Origin: Triatoma infestans
Lineage: Eukaryota; Arthropoda; Insecta; Hemiptera; Reduviidae
Length of the DNA stretch: 64,000 nt
Assembly (NCBI GenBank): GCA_011037195.1
Contig: JAAEAF010007712.1
Coordinates: forward strand, 301,204 to 365,203
Direction of reading: 5' to 3'
Each line of letters begins with the position of its first letter. Position 1 is the first letter of the stretch. The notes under the pieces are model-generated. The model was not told where the DNA came from and ran no database searches. It saw only the letters and a program-made list of their open reading frames with translations. The position numbers were made by a program, and so were the translations under genes. Of the stretch, positions 46,136 through 57,927 are shown in pieces.

Positions 46136-47400
46136 CATATGATACACTATTGACACTAAATAATTTATCATATAAATAGAATTTTATAACCCAGTCAATC
46201 CCCACAGCTAACTAAATCACCTGTTTACACTTCCGTTAGTCGGGGACTCTTTTTTTCAAAAAAAAAAAAAAGAGTAAGGCACCAGCTTGCTTATGTGAAA
46301 TAAGTTGGCTTCTTGTTGCACTTCACTTTATAAATTGATGGAGATATTCTTTTTTCAATAATAAATGGTCCACATCTGAGTTCCACATCCAGTTTGATGT
46401 GGTTTAATTAATTTCCATTAGCTACGTAAACCAGATCTCCTTCTTTTCTTTACTATATTTTGCTTATTTGTTTTAAAACTTCTTTCAGAGCTTTTAAATG
46501 CCTCTGCTCTCTTCTTCTGTAGATCGTACGTTGTTTTCCAATTCCACCGGAACTATTGAAGATATTTGTCCATATAACGGATAAGCCGGTGAAAATCCTG
46601 TTGAATTATGAACTGTAATCTTTAACACATGCCTCAGCCACATTTGTCCATGGTTTATTATGAAAGCTGTTGTCATTATACTTACATCTAATTTCTCAAC
46701 CAGTGTTCGGTTCAACCTTTCGTTGAGTCCGTTCGATTGAGAGTTGTCCACCGATGTGAAAATAAGCTTAATATCCATTTTTGACAAATATTCTTTGAAT
46801 TCCTTTGAATTTAAACCATTGTACTGATCCACCAACACTATTCCTATTTTATTATCAGTAGCTATGCGTTGAATCAAGTTGATAAAGTCTTCTGCTGTTT
46901 GCTTGCTAGAAGTTCAGATCCAAGCATATCTGCTGAAATGGTCCACCAACAAATTTCTTGGTCAATCTATTACCCACTGAATCCACCTATCGTGTCAATA
47001 GACATAATTTGAAATGGGCTTTTAACTGGACCTAATTGTGATAACTTACCAAGTGCTCTATCGCATCTAGATTTATTTCGTATTCACCAGTCACAGGTTC
47101 TACAAAATTGTTTTATCAGAACATCCATATTTCTGAAATAATAGAAAGTTCCTATTTTTTTAAGATAATTGATTGCTTCCAATGTGTCCATAAAATTTGT
47201 GGATTTTTTTCTATTAAAATTGAACCAAATTTTTGTGATACATATATTCTTTTTCTATTATTTAGTATTTTGAAACTTCTGGAGATATTTATTCATTCAT
47301 TCATTCACACCATATGACACACTAAATAATTTATCATATAAATATAATTTTATAACCCACCCAATCCCCACACAGCTAACTAAATCATCTGTTTACATAT
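46136..47400 (-). mobile_element. Gypsy-like integrase relic between short direct repeats
   Basis: Direct repeats at 46136-46232 and 47308-47396 share CACTAAATAATTTATCATA, AATTTTATAACCCA, CAATCCCCACA and CAGCTAACTAAATCA. They enclose integrase sequence and nothing else recognisable. The repeats may be partial LTRs of a strongly deleted element, or the insertion may have been placed inside a duplicated sequence. A purine-rich stretch with GAGTCCCC lies just inside the left repeat on the minus strand (46240-46270). Confidence 0.5.
46290..47100 (-). pseudogene. Retroelement integrase core, broken
   Basis: The 46494-46877 open frame (127 codons) has DQYNGLNSKEFKEYL (the second catalytic region, where the usual aspartate block is altered), TSVDNSQSNGLNERLNRTL with the catalytic glutamate, and TGFSPAYPLYG. 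Upstream, other frames show SPFQIMSIDTIGGF (first catalytic aspartate, about 46990-47030) and the segment leading to the second block (about 46880-46960). Downstream, LVYVANGNKLN and a CGPFIIEK segment (about 46310-46430) fit the C-terminal domain. At least three frame breaks are present. Similarity is to Ty3/Gypsy-type integrases; clade not resolved. Confidence 0.7.
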
Positions 47401-47880
47401 ATGATTCCACAATCCATGTAATATGACTTACATTAAAAGATCTACATTAAAATCATTGTTAAAATGCCAAATTTGAAAAAAATATGTTAATCGAAAGTGT
47501 GACTTTTCATAAGATTTAGTGGTTTCTTTTTGAAATTTTCTCGCAATGCAGTAATCCTATCATTTTTTACTTGAAATATTTTTCTAGAAATATTGATATT
47601 AAGAACATTTTGGGAAATCTTGAGGATTACGGTATCCGCACAGAAAAAAAATGAACTTTTAATTTACTTGTTATCAATGTAATCATAGGTTTAGTTGCAT
47701 TTTTTTTCATGTTTAGCATGATTCAACGAAAATATATAAACAATAATCTGTATTGTTTGTTTAAAATATATTATAATATTTAAAATACACTTTAAAATCA
47801 AACAAAACACTTTGGCGATGATGTACGCGTTTTATCGCTTAATTATTAGATGTATCGCTGTTTGAATATGTTGTTGTGAT
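47401..47880. other. Noncoding stretch with dispersed repeat piece
   Basis: The segment 47455-47640 belongs to the dispersed AT-rich family. Nothing else recognised. Confidence 0.4.
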
Positions 47881-47904
47881 TTTCTTGTTCTGTTGTGCCT
47901 TACT

Positions 47905-49050
47905 TCTGTAACAGCAACCATAGAGAGTAAAGACAAGAGAAACGAACCCAACCACTCTCTCGGACTGGAGTGGGAGAAAAATATACAGGGTGTCCCAAGG
48001 TACATGGATAACGGCTTTTTCTCAGAAACTAAGTTAGCTAGAAAAAAAAGAGTAAAAAATACGTGTCCCCGTTGTTTTTTGTTAGAAAACCAAATTTAAT
48101 TTGCAAATTTGTTTTGGTGCTTCCAGAAGCGAGATACAGGCACCAACTTTTTTTTCCAAATGGGGAGGTGTGGTTTTTATTTAAGAAATAGATTCCTCTA
48201 TTTTTTGTAAGAAAAATTTACTTGAACGGTTTTTTTTCTGTGAGTGATATTTTACAAGTTATGAATGAAAACGTGATTATTATATAAGAAATTTCAAAAT
48301 GATATTATAATGGATTTTTGATTGAATAAGAAGAAAAGTATTATTTTATTATAAATTTTACTCCTCATGAATTACAGATCTTGCTCGAACTGGCCCCCAC
48401 CATTAGAGATGCATACACATGCTTTTTTCTGCCAACCGTTACCTTACGACCAAAGAAATGCATCTCTATTCACTTTTTCTCTTATTCAATCAAAAAACCA
48501 TTATAGTATTATTTTGAAATATCTTATAGGAATCATGTTTTCATTCATAACTTGTAAAATATCGCTCACAGAAAAAAAAACCGTTCAAGTAAATTTTTCT
48601 TACAAAAAATTGAGGAATCTACTTCTTAAATAAAAAACCACACCTCCCCATTTGAAAAAATGAAATTGGTGCCTCTATCACAGCTTCTCGAAGCACCAAA
48701 ACAAATTTGCAAATTAAATTTGGATTTCTAATAAGGGGGACACGTATTTTTTAGTTTTTTTCTAGCTCTCTTGGTTTCCGAGAAAAAGTCGTTATCCATA
48801 TACCTTGGGACCCCCTGTAATAGAGCGGTGGTCAGTCCAGAGAAATACAGTTCATACTACTAAGTTCATACAGCCAATCACTACGTGTCATTACCGATTT
48901 TCCACTCTACCATACGGTATCATTACAAGTGTAAAGTCCAGGCAGACAGTGACACTCATTATTATTATTATAATACATAGTTAATCAGTGTTAACCCTGT
49001 CTTCTTATTTCATCAACCAGACAAATTCTCTCCGCCTAACTCATCCATAA
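47905..49050 (-). repeat. Dispersed repeat family D, copy interrupted by a foldback transposon
   Basis: The two parts 47905-47985 and 48818-49050 together match the reverse complement of 40385-40680. The interruption is the foldback element 47986-48817. Joining the two outer parts across one TA gives the organisation seen in the uninterrupted copy. Confidence 0.65.
47986..48817. mobile_element. Foldback DNA transposon with about 350-bp inverted arms
   Basis: The ends read CAGGGTGTCCCAAGG (left) and, inverted, CAGGGGGTCCCAAGG (right), each next to a TA (47984-47985 and 48818-48819). The inverted arms extend about 350 bp (47986-48345, 48475-48817). In the central loop, a short minus-strand frame reads NGWQKKACVCISNGGGQFEQ and then stops; it resembles the extreme C-terminus of IS630/Tc1-type transposases (CI..NGGHFEH). 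This suggests a deletion derivative of such an element whose arms were extended. The 88-codon frame at 48367-48633 on the other strand is a shadow. Confidence 0.75.
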
Positions 49051-50339
49051 TACTTCAAATTTGTCAGGCCAATGATTGGCACCCATTTTATAATAGGAGA
49101 AGAAAGTCTCAAGAGTGTTTCACACCGTTGTTTTTTTTGTTTCAATAGTGGAATATTTATATATTACTATGCAGAAGCAGAAAAATTAGCTGTACAAGTT
49201 CAGTAATTAATTGGAAAGTTAGTGAAAGTAGTTGAATGTTTTTTGTTTTTGCTTCGTTTTTCAACGATCAACTATTTATACACCGGTTTGCTAATTATAT
49301 TATCTAATAATAAATGGCATGATTCGCTACTTATTTTAAGAAAGAAGGAAACTATTTGATCAAAAAGAAAAAAAAAAAAATTGAAACTGTTGCTATGTGA
49401 CGTTGTGTAAATTGTTCTTTACAAAAGGATGTGTGTGATGGCCAAGCTAGAAACATTTAAATAAACAGATCAAGTTTCCTTAGAAGGTAGTTTGGTTGTT
49501 TCACCTTCTGCCTCTCTATTATACAACTCCCGCCACAACAGAATTCTAGCCATTCTCCCATGCAACTAGAGTACCGCCACATGAATTCTCCATATCATTT
49601 TCGTAATCTAACCAGACTCTTAGGTGACGTGGTTTTCTTTTTTTTTTTTGTTTTTTCTCTCTCTTTGGTGCCAATAAACTTCATCTTCTAAATTACTAGT
49701 TTAGACATTCAACACATTATTCCCTTTTGTAGAAACGGAAATAAAGATAATTTACAATCTCTCATCATAAAACTGGTAAAGAAATTAACTGTAAATTACA
49801 AAATGCATTGAAGCATAAATTACGGTGCAAAATTTTGGGAAACAAACCTCCTATAAACTGAGTTTTATTTCCTTCCGCCTGTACTTTGACTTGACGAATA
49901 AATAATTTAAATGATTACAACTATTCTCCATCTTAATGAAATAATTACGAGCCGATGATATCATCGCCGTGACAAAATATTACCTTCTGCATCCGAGACT
50001 TTTCCGTGATACATTGAATCTTCATTTGATTTCGGACATTTTCCCCTTATCGAAAATCTTGATAAATAACATTGACTTGCACAGTATTCACGCTACTATT
50101 AGAGTGAGAAATTAAGGGTAACGGTTAAATTAAGGGCCGGCGATGTACGTCCATTTCATTGAACGTATTATGAATGGCGCCCGAAGTTTTCGATTAAGTA
50201 ACGTACGGCAAAAAGTTAACAGAAGAAGGCCGGCCACGCCTGTGTAATCTAAAATCTAGTCGTACCGCATTAGGTGTTCTGCTACTAGAGAGGCATTATG
50301 CAGAAGATGACTGTTTGTAAGCCCGCATCTCGTTTGGGC
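49051..50339. other. Noncoding stretch
   Basis: No gene or RNA recognised. The part 50120-50290 is GC-richer and may be 5' sequence of the Tc1 relic that follows. Confidence 0.4.
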
Positions 50340-50500
50340 ACTTGATTCTCTTCATAGGGGCACTGTTTCTTTTCATAGATGAATCCCGGCTTTCCTTGAA
50401 CCATCAGATGACCGAGACCGTGTGTGGAGAAGACATGAAGAGCGCTTTTTTCCATGTGCCACTCAAGTCTCATGGTAACTCACGCATAAGAATAAGATTT
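50340..50500 (+). pseudogene. Tc1-like transposase fragment
   Basis: The plus strand reads LFIDESRLSL (50382-50400 region) and, after a one-base phase change, SDDRDRVWRRHEERF (about 50405-50455). Tc1-type transposases have FTDESRF, with the second catalytic aspartate, followed by a VWRR.GER block. Only about 45 codons remain. No inverted terminal repeats were seen. Confidence 0.55.
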
Positions 50501-50866
50501 TTTTGTTTTTTAAATCCCACTAGAGGGCAGTACCGGAGCTCGCGCTCTTCCCTGCCCGTACACAGTACAATCAACTATAATATCTGCCAAATCCATAGAC
50601 GCGTGGGCAAATAATTTATATCCGGCAGAAATTCCTAGTCTATAAACTACTGCGTAAAAGATCAAATATCACAATATTTACATTTCATAAATTATTTACA
50701 AAACAAAGCAGTTCCCCTGCACTCGATATTGCAGGGGAGCCTCAATTAAACTAACCTAACATACTAATACTATTATACGAGTATACTAATCCTAAACCCT
50801 AACCTTACCGCACTGATACCGCATGCACAACAATAAATAAATACAATCAACCCACGTTCATTCCGC

Positions 50867-51170
50867 CTACTCTACCCAACTATTGTTAATCCTTCTAGAT
50901 AATCCTGCGGACGCAAATTCATTGTAAGCTGCATAAGCAAACTTGTTTTCCAATAACAGAAGAAGATTTTCACTGTTTAGGCCCACATGAAATCCAGTCT
51001 TTCCCCACTCACGCACTCTTAAGTCTTCATATAAATGGCAGTTAAAGATTATGTGTTCCGCGGACTCAAGCTCTCCACAGTGACACCGAAAATCATTCAC
51101 AAGCCCAATATCATAACTTTCCATTTAAAAGTCCATCTAATAAGATACCTTATAACATCCCGCATACAAT
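50867..51170 (-). pseudogene. LINE C-terminal fragment
   Basis: The 85-codon minus-strand frame has CHCGELESAEHIIFNC, a C-x-C-x7-H-x4-C motif matching the zinc-finger-like tail of jockey/R1-type LINEs, then a leucine-rich end and a stop. Sequence before it (to about 51170) continues the tail region in other frames. The rest of the element is missing. The noncoding part that follows on the minus strand (50700-50866) may be its 3' end. Confidence 0.65.
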
Positions 51171-51200
51171 CAACAAGTGAGGGCGTGATAGAAACATAAA

Positions 51201-51300
51201 GTTGAAATTAACACTCAACACAAAGTTGTTAGCCTTTCTCTGACAATGGATGAGAATCCGAAACCGGTTAAAGGAATGCTTCGACGGATAAAATCCTAGT
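51201..51300 (+). repeat. Family A repeat, single degraded unit
   Basis: Core at 51240-51270: CTGACAA, T, GGAT-GAGA-ATCC, GAAA, CCGGTTA. The stem of the hairpin is intact; the usual GGTC has become GGTT. It ends with CGACGGATAAAATCC, the conserved downstream block. Confidence 0.65.
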
Positions 51301-52978
51301 CAAAGTAAATGAATAAGTGTTCCATATGACTGTTGTCCGATTTTGTCCATGTAACTTCTGGATTATAAGAATTATGGGAATACTAAACTGCCCTATAAAA
51401 TGGTCTATCTATCGGCATACTTCGCGCGACAAAAGTGTCACAATTAACGACAAAATATGTACATAGCAAGACAATTAATACTGCAGCAAATTAAGTTGTC
51501 TGCACAGAAAAATCGTCTTTTAATCCACTGTTATCAATGTAATTATTAGGTTTAACAATTTTTCGCATAATTACACAATAAAAAGAATAATAATATAGCG
51601 TTCAGGTGACTGGTTCACTTTCGGAATAATTAATACAAAAAAAAAATTACCCTAAAAATTTGTTTAAAAAAAATAAATTGAAGTCTATTAGCTTGTTTTT
51701 AATTAACAAAAGTGCTAATTCAATCAATATTAAATAAAACAATTCATTGAAAAAGATAATAAAATTTATTAAAGTATTGTATTGTTAATCTAAATTAAAT
51801 AATAATATTATGAATATATTGTTTAAATAATTTATATTTTAATTTACTTTTATAATTACAAACGGGCTGGAATTAATGAAAAATAAATTTGAATTAAATA
51901 AATAATTTAGCGGATGATCGATAAATCCAAATCAAATAATGTTGAACACTTTTTATTCAAATGTGCTCTTTAAATATAACAAATTTATAAGACCATATTG
52001 AGGAAACTATTTTCGAAAACAGGGAAAAACGAAAAAAAAAAAAAAATCAAAAAGTAAAAATAAAAAGTAGACAATTGTTTTGAAAACATGTTTACCGGCC
52101 TCAGAGGTATTCAGAACGTGTTTTCGGCTAAAAGTCAGTTTCGAAGGCAATATTTCTTTTAACATACGTGAAAGAAAAAAAGGATTTAATTTAGTGCATT
52201 CAACTGGTAGATATGAGAAAGAGGTTTTTTTTTTTTTTTTGTACATAGTTGTATATACACCAACAGACACACATATAACATATACGTGTATATATATAAA
52301 ATGTTAACAGATATCAAGGTATAAAATACAAATAAGGTCACCAAACAAAGCAATGAATTATTTATATAGTTAAACGAATGTTCCTCAATATAAATGTAAG
52401 CAACATTATAGAGAGGTCCCACAACGACATCTTGCTGCAACCCCTCCCTCCCCCCACTGTACCCCCTCTATGGCACACCATTGTTCTCTATATGTCGCGC
52501 TACAGTTTCCTTACTTTTATTACAATGTTTTATCGTTATTTTAGTGCTGAACTGAAATGATTTTTAAAAAAAAAGGTACAAAAGAAGTAAGGAATTTTAA
52601 TTTATGTGTTATATATATATAGTAAATAAAACGGTTTCTTTATTTTATTTAATACTAAAAATAAAAAAATGGATACAAAAAAAAAAAATAAAAAAATAAA
52701 TAGGATCTGTTTTTGAGTTTGTACAAAAAGAACATTTATATTTATTTCTCAAGGTGGTCAAGATAAAAATACTAATGTATTTAACCAGTAAGATTCTGCG
52801 AAATATTAATGGAAAGATTATGGTAAAAGCAGTGTACCCAGAGGTTGTTTTAATTCAAATTTATCTGTCAACAATAAAGTAAATTTCTATTTTATATGAT
52901 ACTGAACAGAGTATCTCTGTCGTATTTCAAACAAAGTAAACTGCAAAAATGGCATTAGTACCAATTTAGATACGGAAA
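51301..52978. other. AT-rich noncoding stretch
   Basis: Homopolymers and TA tracts, no gene. Small frames at 52007-52560 overlap on both strands and are artefacts of low complexity. Confidence 0.45.
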
Positions 52979-53278
52979 TATTTATTATTATTATTCACAG
53001 TTCAGTTTTTTACAACAGTATAAGTGCCGTAAGTAAATGTGTGGGAATAACCATAAAACACAAAAGAGGAGAAACTACCCAGTGGTGGCACTCCTAGTAA
53101 GTAAACATTCGTTAATGTTAATTCACTTCTGTAACCAAATCTCGTCGCCATTGACATTTCACGCGTCGGGTTCGGGACGAAAGGCGACGGACAAGAGGAT
53201 TATAATAAGAGGATAATAATATATGGAATTTATTATAACGTGTTTTGATCTATGGTCTAAATGAAGTTTATTTTCTGT
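52979..53278 (-). mobile_element. Jockey-like LINE 3' end
   Basis: Minus-strand 3' noncoding tail with an AAT-repeat end (52979-52995). ACTACCCAGTGGT (53072-53085) and ACAAGAGGATTA (53191-53202) match the 20.4-20.6 kb element (CTACCCAGTGGT, AACAAGAGGATTA), so it is another copy of that family. Confidence 0.55.
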
Positions 53279-54090
53279 TATTATTATTATTATTGAAACT
53301 GGGTGCCCATTGGCTTGGCACCTAAGCCTGTATGGTTTTATCCCCCCGTTTTCCCCTAATTAATCTCCCCCGGTAGTCTACCGGTCAGTCTGCAATATCC
53401 CAAATCGTCCTTAAACTACAACTCACCCAGGCAATCCAGTCCTATCCTACTAAGGGACAGGAGGTTATCTGAAACCACCTGCTTGGTTCCTTTGATGAAT
53501 CTTTTAGCCTGGAGGCACCTCTGCGTGTCCTCTCAACATTTTTCCAAACCCTCGTCTCCCAAAGTCTGATCTGACTATCACAAAACCTCTTAGTGACAGC
53601 AAGGGCTGGCTCGGGACCACAAAAAGGTAAAGAGGATCCCTCCCTAGCCAGCTGATCCGCCCTCTCATTGCCTTCTATTCCCGCATGTCCGGGTACCCAC
53701 TAGAGCTGCACCTTTCCCCTCAGAGCTAAGGCATTAAGCCTTCTCCTACATTCTCCCACTAATTTCGAACTCCAACACGATTGCTCAAAACCCTCAGTGT
53801 GGCTTGACTGTCAAAGAATATCCGCACCTCTTTAATCTCTCCCTGCCACTCCCCCGCAAAACTGCAGCATTCGATAATACCAACAATCTCGAACTGAAAG
53901 ATAGTGGCCATACCACCCAGAGCCATCAAGCTCCCCGTGTCCAACTCCTGCAACCATGTTCCCGCTCCTAACAGGCCAATTCCGTCCTGCCTAGAGCCAT
54001 CTGAATAGCAGCGAATAATGCCGTTACCCGCCTCCGTTAGCCTCGTAAGAGTGTTCTCCCCTAGACTACCAGTGCTAATCTCATAATCCC
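53279..54090 (-). mobile_element. LINE relic with RNase H domain and TAA tail
   Basis: Minus strand. RNase H blocks appear in order: CYSDGSRQDGIG (about 53970-54015), FQFEIVGIIECC (about 53870-53905), IFFDSQATLRVL (about 53790-53825, inside the 53759-53953 frame) and WVPGHAGIEGNERADQLAREG (about 53635-53705, split motif), then GPEPALAV. An in-frame stop precedes the WVPGH block. The element ends in a TAATAATAA tail at 53279-53295. The fourth motif retains its aspartate. The sequence is much richer in GC than its flanks. Confidence 0.8.
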
Positions 54091-54441
54091 CTCATATCTT
54101 CATTTCTTGCTCTCTCATTAATTTTAGAGAGCAGAAATTGGTTTGCTTGCTAAATCTTATCCTTGATCCTAGTGTGATCCCCCCGGCAGATTCTCACCCA
54201 TTCTCCCTTACATCTCATTCTGAGATAACCCTTCATCGCTTCACCCACAACCACATACTGAAGAGGGAACCTCCAGTGGCACCGTTATTTTCTGTTGGAA
54301 GACTCCATGAATACTGCACCATTGTTTTGTGCTAGAAAAATAATTACCTTCTGCCTCTAATACTGTCGATGGAAGTGTGTTAAAAAAAATAAAAAAGTCG
54401 TAAGTCAACGTATACAATACAAACCTTAAATAATCCAGACA

Positions 54442-54512
54442 CTGGTGATGGATCCAAAATCCAAAACCGGTTGGATCTATAAAAGAAGCATGCTATGAGG
54501 ATAAAATTTCAA
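54442..54512 (+). repeat. Family A repeat, degraded fragment
   Basis: CTGGTGA, T, GGATCCAAAATCC, AAAA, CCGGTTG (54442-54473), then GCATGCTATGAGGATAAAAT. The order is as in other copies, but the CTGANGA and GAAA boxes are both mutated. Confidence 0.5.
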
Positions 54513-54599
54513 ATGAATTTTGAGATCTCTGAAATCTTTTATGAATTTTTCTCAAAAATTATAATCGTGCAGAAGAATTAATTCAAAACCTGGAATAAT

Positions 54600-55330
54600 T
54601 AAATCTGTTTTCATCCAATGGGGCTATGGCCCATTGAGGACCAAGACTTGCGCAACAATCCTCCCCCACTCCTCTCTATCGGCTGCCTCCCTCCTCCACC
54701 TTTTAACTCCAATCCTTCTCAAATCCTCCTGTACTTCCTATAGCCACCTTATACGTGGTCTTCTATTCTTTCTCATTCCCCCAATCTTGCTATACAGCAT
54801 TTTTTTAACTCTTCCTATACCGATCTTTTCCACATGGCCTAACCATCTCAACATATTCTTTTTAACATTAGCAACTATGTCCGGCTGGCTTTAGTTTAAT
54901 TTCAGAGTTCCTCAAAATTTTAACTTCACCGTTAACCCACTTCGGGCCATATATTTTTCTTTCCCACACGTTGAGAGGTCTTTCTCTTGCTTTTGTGAGG
55001 ACCCAAGCTTTGCTACCTCAAACCATATACTTGACTGTCGGTCGTATTAGGTCTTATACACTAACACTCTCATACTAAGAGTTAGTGTGTTGAATTTTAA
55101 AACCTTCTGGACTGCATAGTAACAACGATACCCTGCAACAATCCTTGTGCTTTTATTACTGTTACCATGTCATTATCTGCAGTAAATAACGTCCCTAGGT
55201 ATTTAAATTCTTGTACGACCGGAAATTCATGTTGAAGAATCTTTATTTGTTGATTGCCCACTTCTAGGAGATTCCAGTGACATTCTCACGTACGCGGTTT
55301 TATGGTCATTTCTTTTAAGTCCCCCCGACT
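54600..55330 (-). mobile_element. RTE-like LINE relic, end of reverse transcriptase
   Basis: Minus-strand frames read, in order, EFKYLGTLFTADNDM (about 55170-55215), WVLTKARERPLNVWERKIYGP (about 54940-55010, split motif), LRWLGHVEKIGIGRVKKMLY (about 54790-54855) and the C-terminal RRPRIRWL, EVQEDLRRIGVKRWRR, DREEWGRIVAQ (about 54640-54770). The YLG, WERKI and RWLGHVE blocks are typical of RTE-type LINEs. One stop (after RIRWL) and several frameshifts are present. The opposite-strand 86-codon frame is a shadow. Confidence 0.75.
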
Positions 55331-56061
55331 ACTCGCTCATAAAATTTTAACATTCTCGTTAGGAGTCGCATAAAAATCCAAGTTATTTTATTTCAATAAA
55401 AATTTTTTTTATTTTTATGCATGTCTGAAATTATTTGTGGTAAGAATGGAAATTATAGAAATTTATTAAATTGAAATTGTTTTTGTTGGTGTAACTTTGA
55501 AAACTAAAAATAGGAAAAATAGGCATTTTCATTTGTACTATTTCTTTTTATAGATTTGTGTATATTCTAATATATCTTTCTTTATTTTTATATATTAGTT
55601 TATCTCCAATTGTAAGAAACAGAACAGAAATAAATTAATTACAAATAAAATAAAATGTATTTTTTAGTATTGTAGTAAACATATACTTCTAATAATTCTG
55701 TAGTCATTCATATTGTATTAAAGTGCTTGTCGGTCTCATCACAATAAGTTCCAATAAATAATTTTTTTTTATATAATCCACTTTTACAACCTTATTTATA
55801 TTTTGATTTATACGGGCAATTCGCCTACTCCAGTTTATTGACTTTTACTTCATTATTGCTTAGTATATATTTTATTTTGACATAGTTAATCAAATTACCT
55901 TTTTAATCAAAATAAGGCTGAAGATATTGAATTAATTAGGGATAATTAAAAGTTTAATTAAGTAATTTATAAAATATATTGGCAATAACATTTTAAATAT
56001 TAAAATATATATTTATATGTCTTTATGTACAATTTTATTAAACAAAAATAAATAACCCAAA
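55331..56061. other. AT-rich noncoding stretch
   Basis: No recognisable feature between the RTE-like relic and the BEL/Pao element. Confidence 0.5.
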
Positions 56062-56066
56062 CCAAA
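56062..56066. repeat. Target site duplication, left (CCAAA)
   Basis: Identical to 62277-62281. Five bases is the usual size for BEL/Pao elements. Confidence 0.85.
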
Positions 56067-56316
56067 TGTTAGGCTTCGGGCGCTTACTACTATTCTTGAA
56101 TGCCCTCCCTGAGCCTGGAAGGTATTGTGTTGTAGGCTGGTTCAATTAATAAAACAATTGAATGAAGAAAATGTTTATTTGTTGTTGTGGACTGTATCGT
56201 ACAAGAGTTGAGATCGTACTACTTTCAAAGTGTATAGAGCGATTCCCCCACTACTTCCCTCTATACACAGCCTTCTGTACATATAGGAATTCAAATTTAA
56301 ATTAAATGCCCTAACA
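56067..56316 (-). repeat. 3' LTR of BEL/Pao element
   Basis: 250 bp, starting TGTT and ending AACA on either strand. Two differences from the 5' LTR lie close together (56120-56123 region: GGTA against TGTG). AATAAA occurs on the plus strand at 56145-56150. Confidence 0.95.
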
Positions 56317-56329
56317 TGCCGCCTCCCTT
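56317..56329 (-). promoter_or_regulatory. Polypurine tract
   Basis: Minus strand AAGGGAGGCGGCA sits directly before the 3' LTR, where plus-strand DNA synthesis is primed in LTR elements. Confidence 0.7.
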
Positions 56330-56623
56330 GAGAGGAACTCTCAATATAAAATAAATATTGAAATCTCGAATACAAAAGATGTTGCGTAATTCAGTTACAA
56401 ATTAATTAAAATTAGATTTACTGAAACATAGAAATTAATCAATCAATCAATCAATGAAAAATACTACTTGTATCAATGAAGAACAATTCAATTTAAAAAG
56501 ATGAAACATATTAAATAATGTTATAAACAGATGAATATTAGCACTAAAACTCAGCTCATCAAATGTCACTTCATAATAATTATTCAATTGGTAACGGACA
56601 CACCTTTGTAACTGCTCTTTGGG

Positions 56624-57690
56624 TCAAACCTTTGTTCGTTTGACAGTGATGACTCTTACCACTCCGTCTTGCCCTTTATGGATCTTGACTACTCGCCCTA
56701 GTGGCCACTGAAGAGGTGGTAGATTGGCATCCTTCAATAGAACTAATGTGCCCAATTGTATAGAATCATATTTTTTTGCCCATTTGTATCTTTGTTGTAG
56801 GTGCGACAGATACTCTGAAGACCACTTCTTCCAAAACTGAAAATAAGCTGACTGTATTCGTTGCCATCGCTGTAGGTACTTCCCTTGTAACTTGGTCTCA
56901 GGCTCTGTGATAAGAGAGGTTACTGGCTCTAGGGATAGGAAGTGGGATGGGGTTAGGATGGAGAGATCGTCAGGATTGGTAGAGAGAGGAGTTAAAGGTC
57001 TTGAGTTCAATATTGCCTCTATTTTACATAAAAGAGTGTTTAATTCCTCAAAAGTTGGTGCATGACTCTTTAATACACGTCGCAAATGGTATTTAGTAGA
57101 TTTAATGCCCGCCTCCCATAGTCCTCCAAAATTAGGAGAATATGGAGGGATAAACTGCCACGAAATCTCATTCTCCGTTAAAAAATACGATAATTCATTT
57201 TTTAGTTCTACTGATTTGAACAATTTTCGTAACTCCAGGAATTTATTTGAAGCTCCAATAAAAGTAGTTCCATTATCAGAATATATTTTTTTTACAGGTC
57301 CCCGCCTAGCCAGGAATCTATTTAAAGCAGCTATAAACGCGAGAGTCGACAAGTCGCTTACAGCCTCAATGTGAACAGCTTTGGTTGAGAGGCAAATGAA
57401 AAGACAAATATAGGCCTTGACTGTTGAAGAATTTCGTTTCATTGATTGTTTAATTAGTATTGGTCCCGCGTAATCCACTCCTGTGGATGTGAATGACGTT
57501 ACTCTTTCTGGAGGAAGCGGTCCCATAATGTAGTTTTGAGTCCGAGGATTAACCTTAAAACAATCAAGACAATTGCGAACAATCTTTTTACATAAGGTTT
57601 TCCCATTGAGGGGCCAGAACCTTTTACGAATTTTATATAGTAGTCCTTGTGCACCAATATGTAGGTTGAGTTTATGAAACTGTTCAAAAT
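56624..57690 (-). pseudogene. BEL/Pao integrase core and C-terminal domain
   Basis: The 56624-57526 frame (300 codons) starts with GPLPPERV and has the full catalytic triad: aspartate in GVDYAGP, aspartate in YSDNGTTF and glutamate in FGGLWEAG. A RPLTPLS segment and a C-terminal domain with WSSEYL, QRYKW, VLLKDANLPPLQWPLGRV follow, as usual in BEL/Pao. The frame is actually open upstream to about 57687, including the CC half of the zinc-binding site (C-K-K and C-L-D-C). A one-base loss near 57687 in a T-run separates it from the first half of the zinc domain. The reading frame ends with a normal stop at 56624. Confidence 0.92.
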
Positions 57691-57927
57691 GATTTTCGTT
57701 AAATGATGTTTGCTGTCTAAAATTACAGGATGTTTTTGTTCATAAGAAAGGTTTGCATTTTGAAGACGCCCTCCGACTCGTATAAGGTGTTTGTTGTCTA
57801 AAAAAGGGTTAAGAGAAACGAGTCGAGAATTCTGTCCTAAAGGTTTGTTTGACGTTAGATTTCTTATTTCTAAAGGAAACATTTCTCTTTGAGCAACCTT
57901 GAGGCACAAAATTTCCGCATAATTCAA
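57499..57927 (-). pseudogene. BEL/Pao integrase N-terminal region
   Basis: In the same phase as the RNase H frame but separated by a TAG at 57928-57930. NYAEILCLKVAQREMFP, LNPFLDN and RVGGRLQNA are typical of the BEL/Pao region before the integrase zinc finger. SKHHLTKII holds the first histidine of that finger. Sequence after about codon 80 is out of phase until the stop at 57499, because of the base loss near 57687. The codon after the TAG is TTG, so this is not an independent start. Confidence 0.85.

Noticed and set aside
57105..57374. 89-codon frame on the plus strand opposite integrase
   Set aside because: Shadow of the BEL/Pao integrase, whose catalytic motifs are clear on the minus strand. 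The same holds for 58409-58618.
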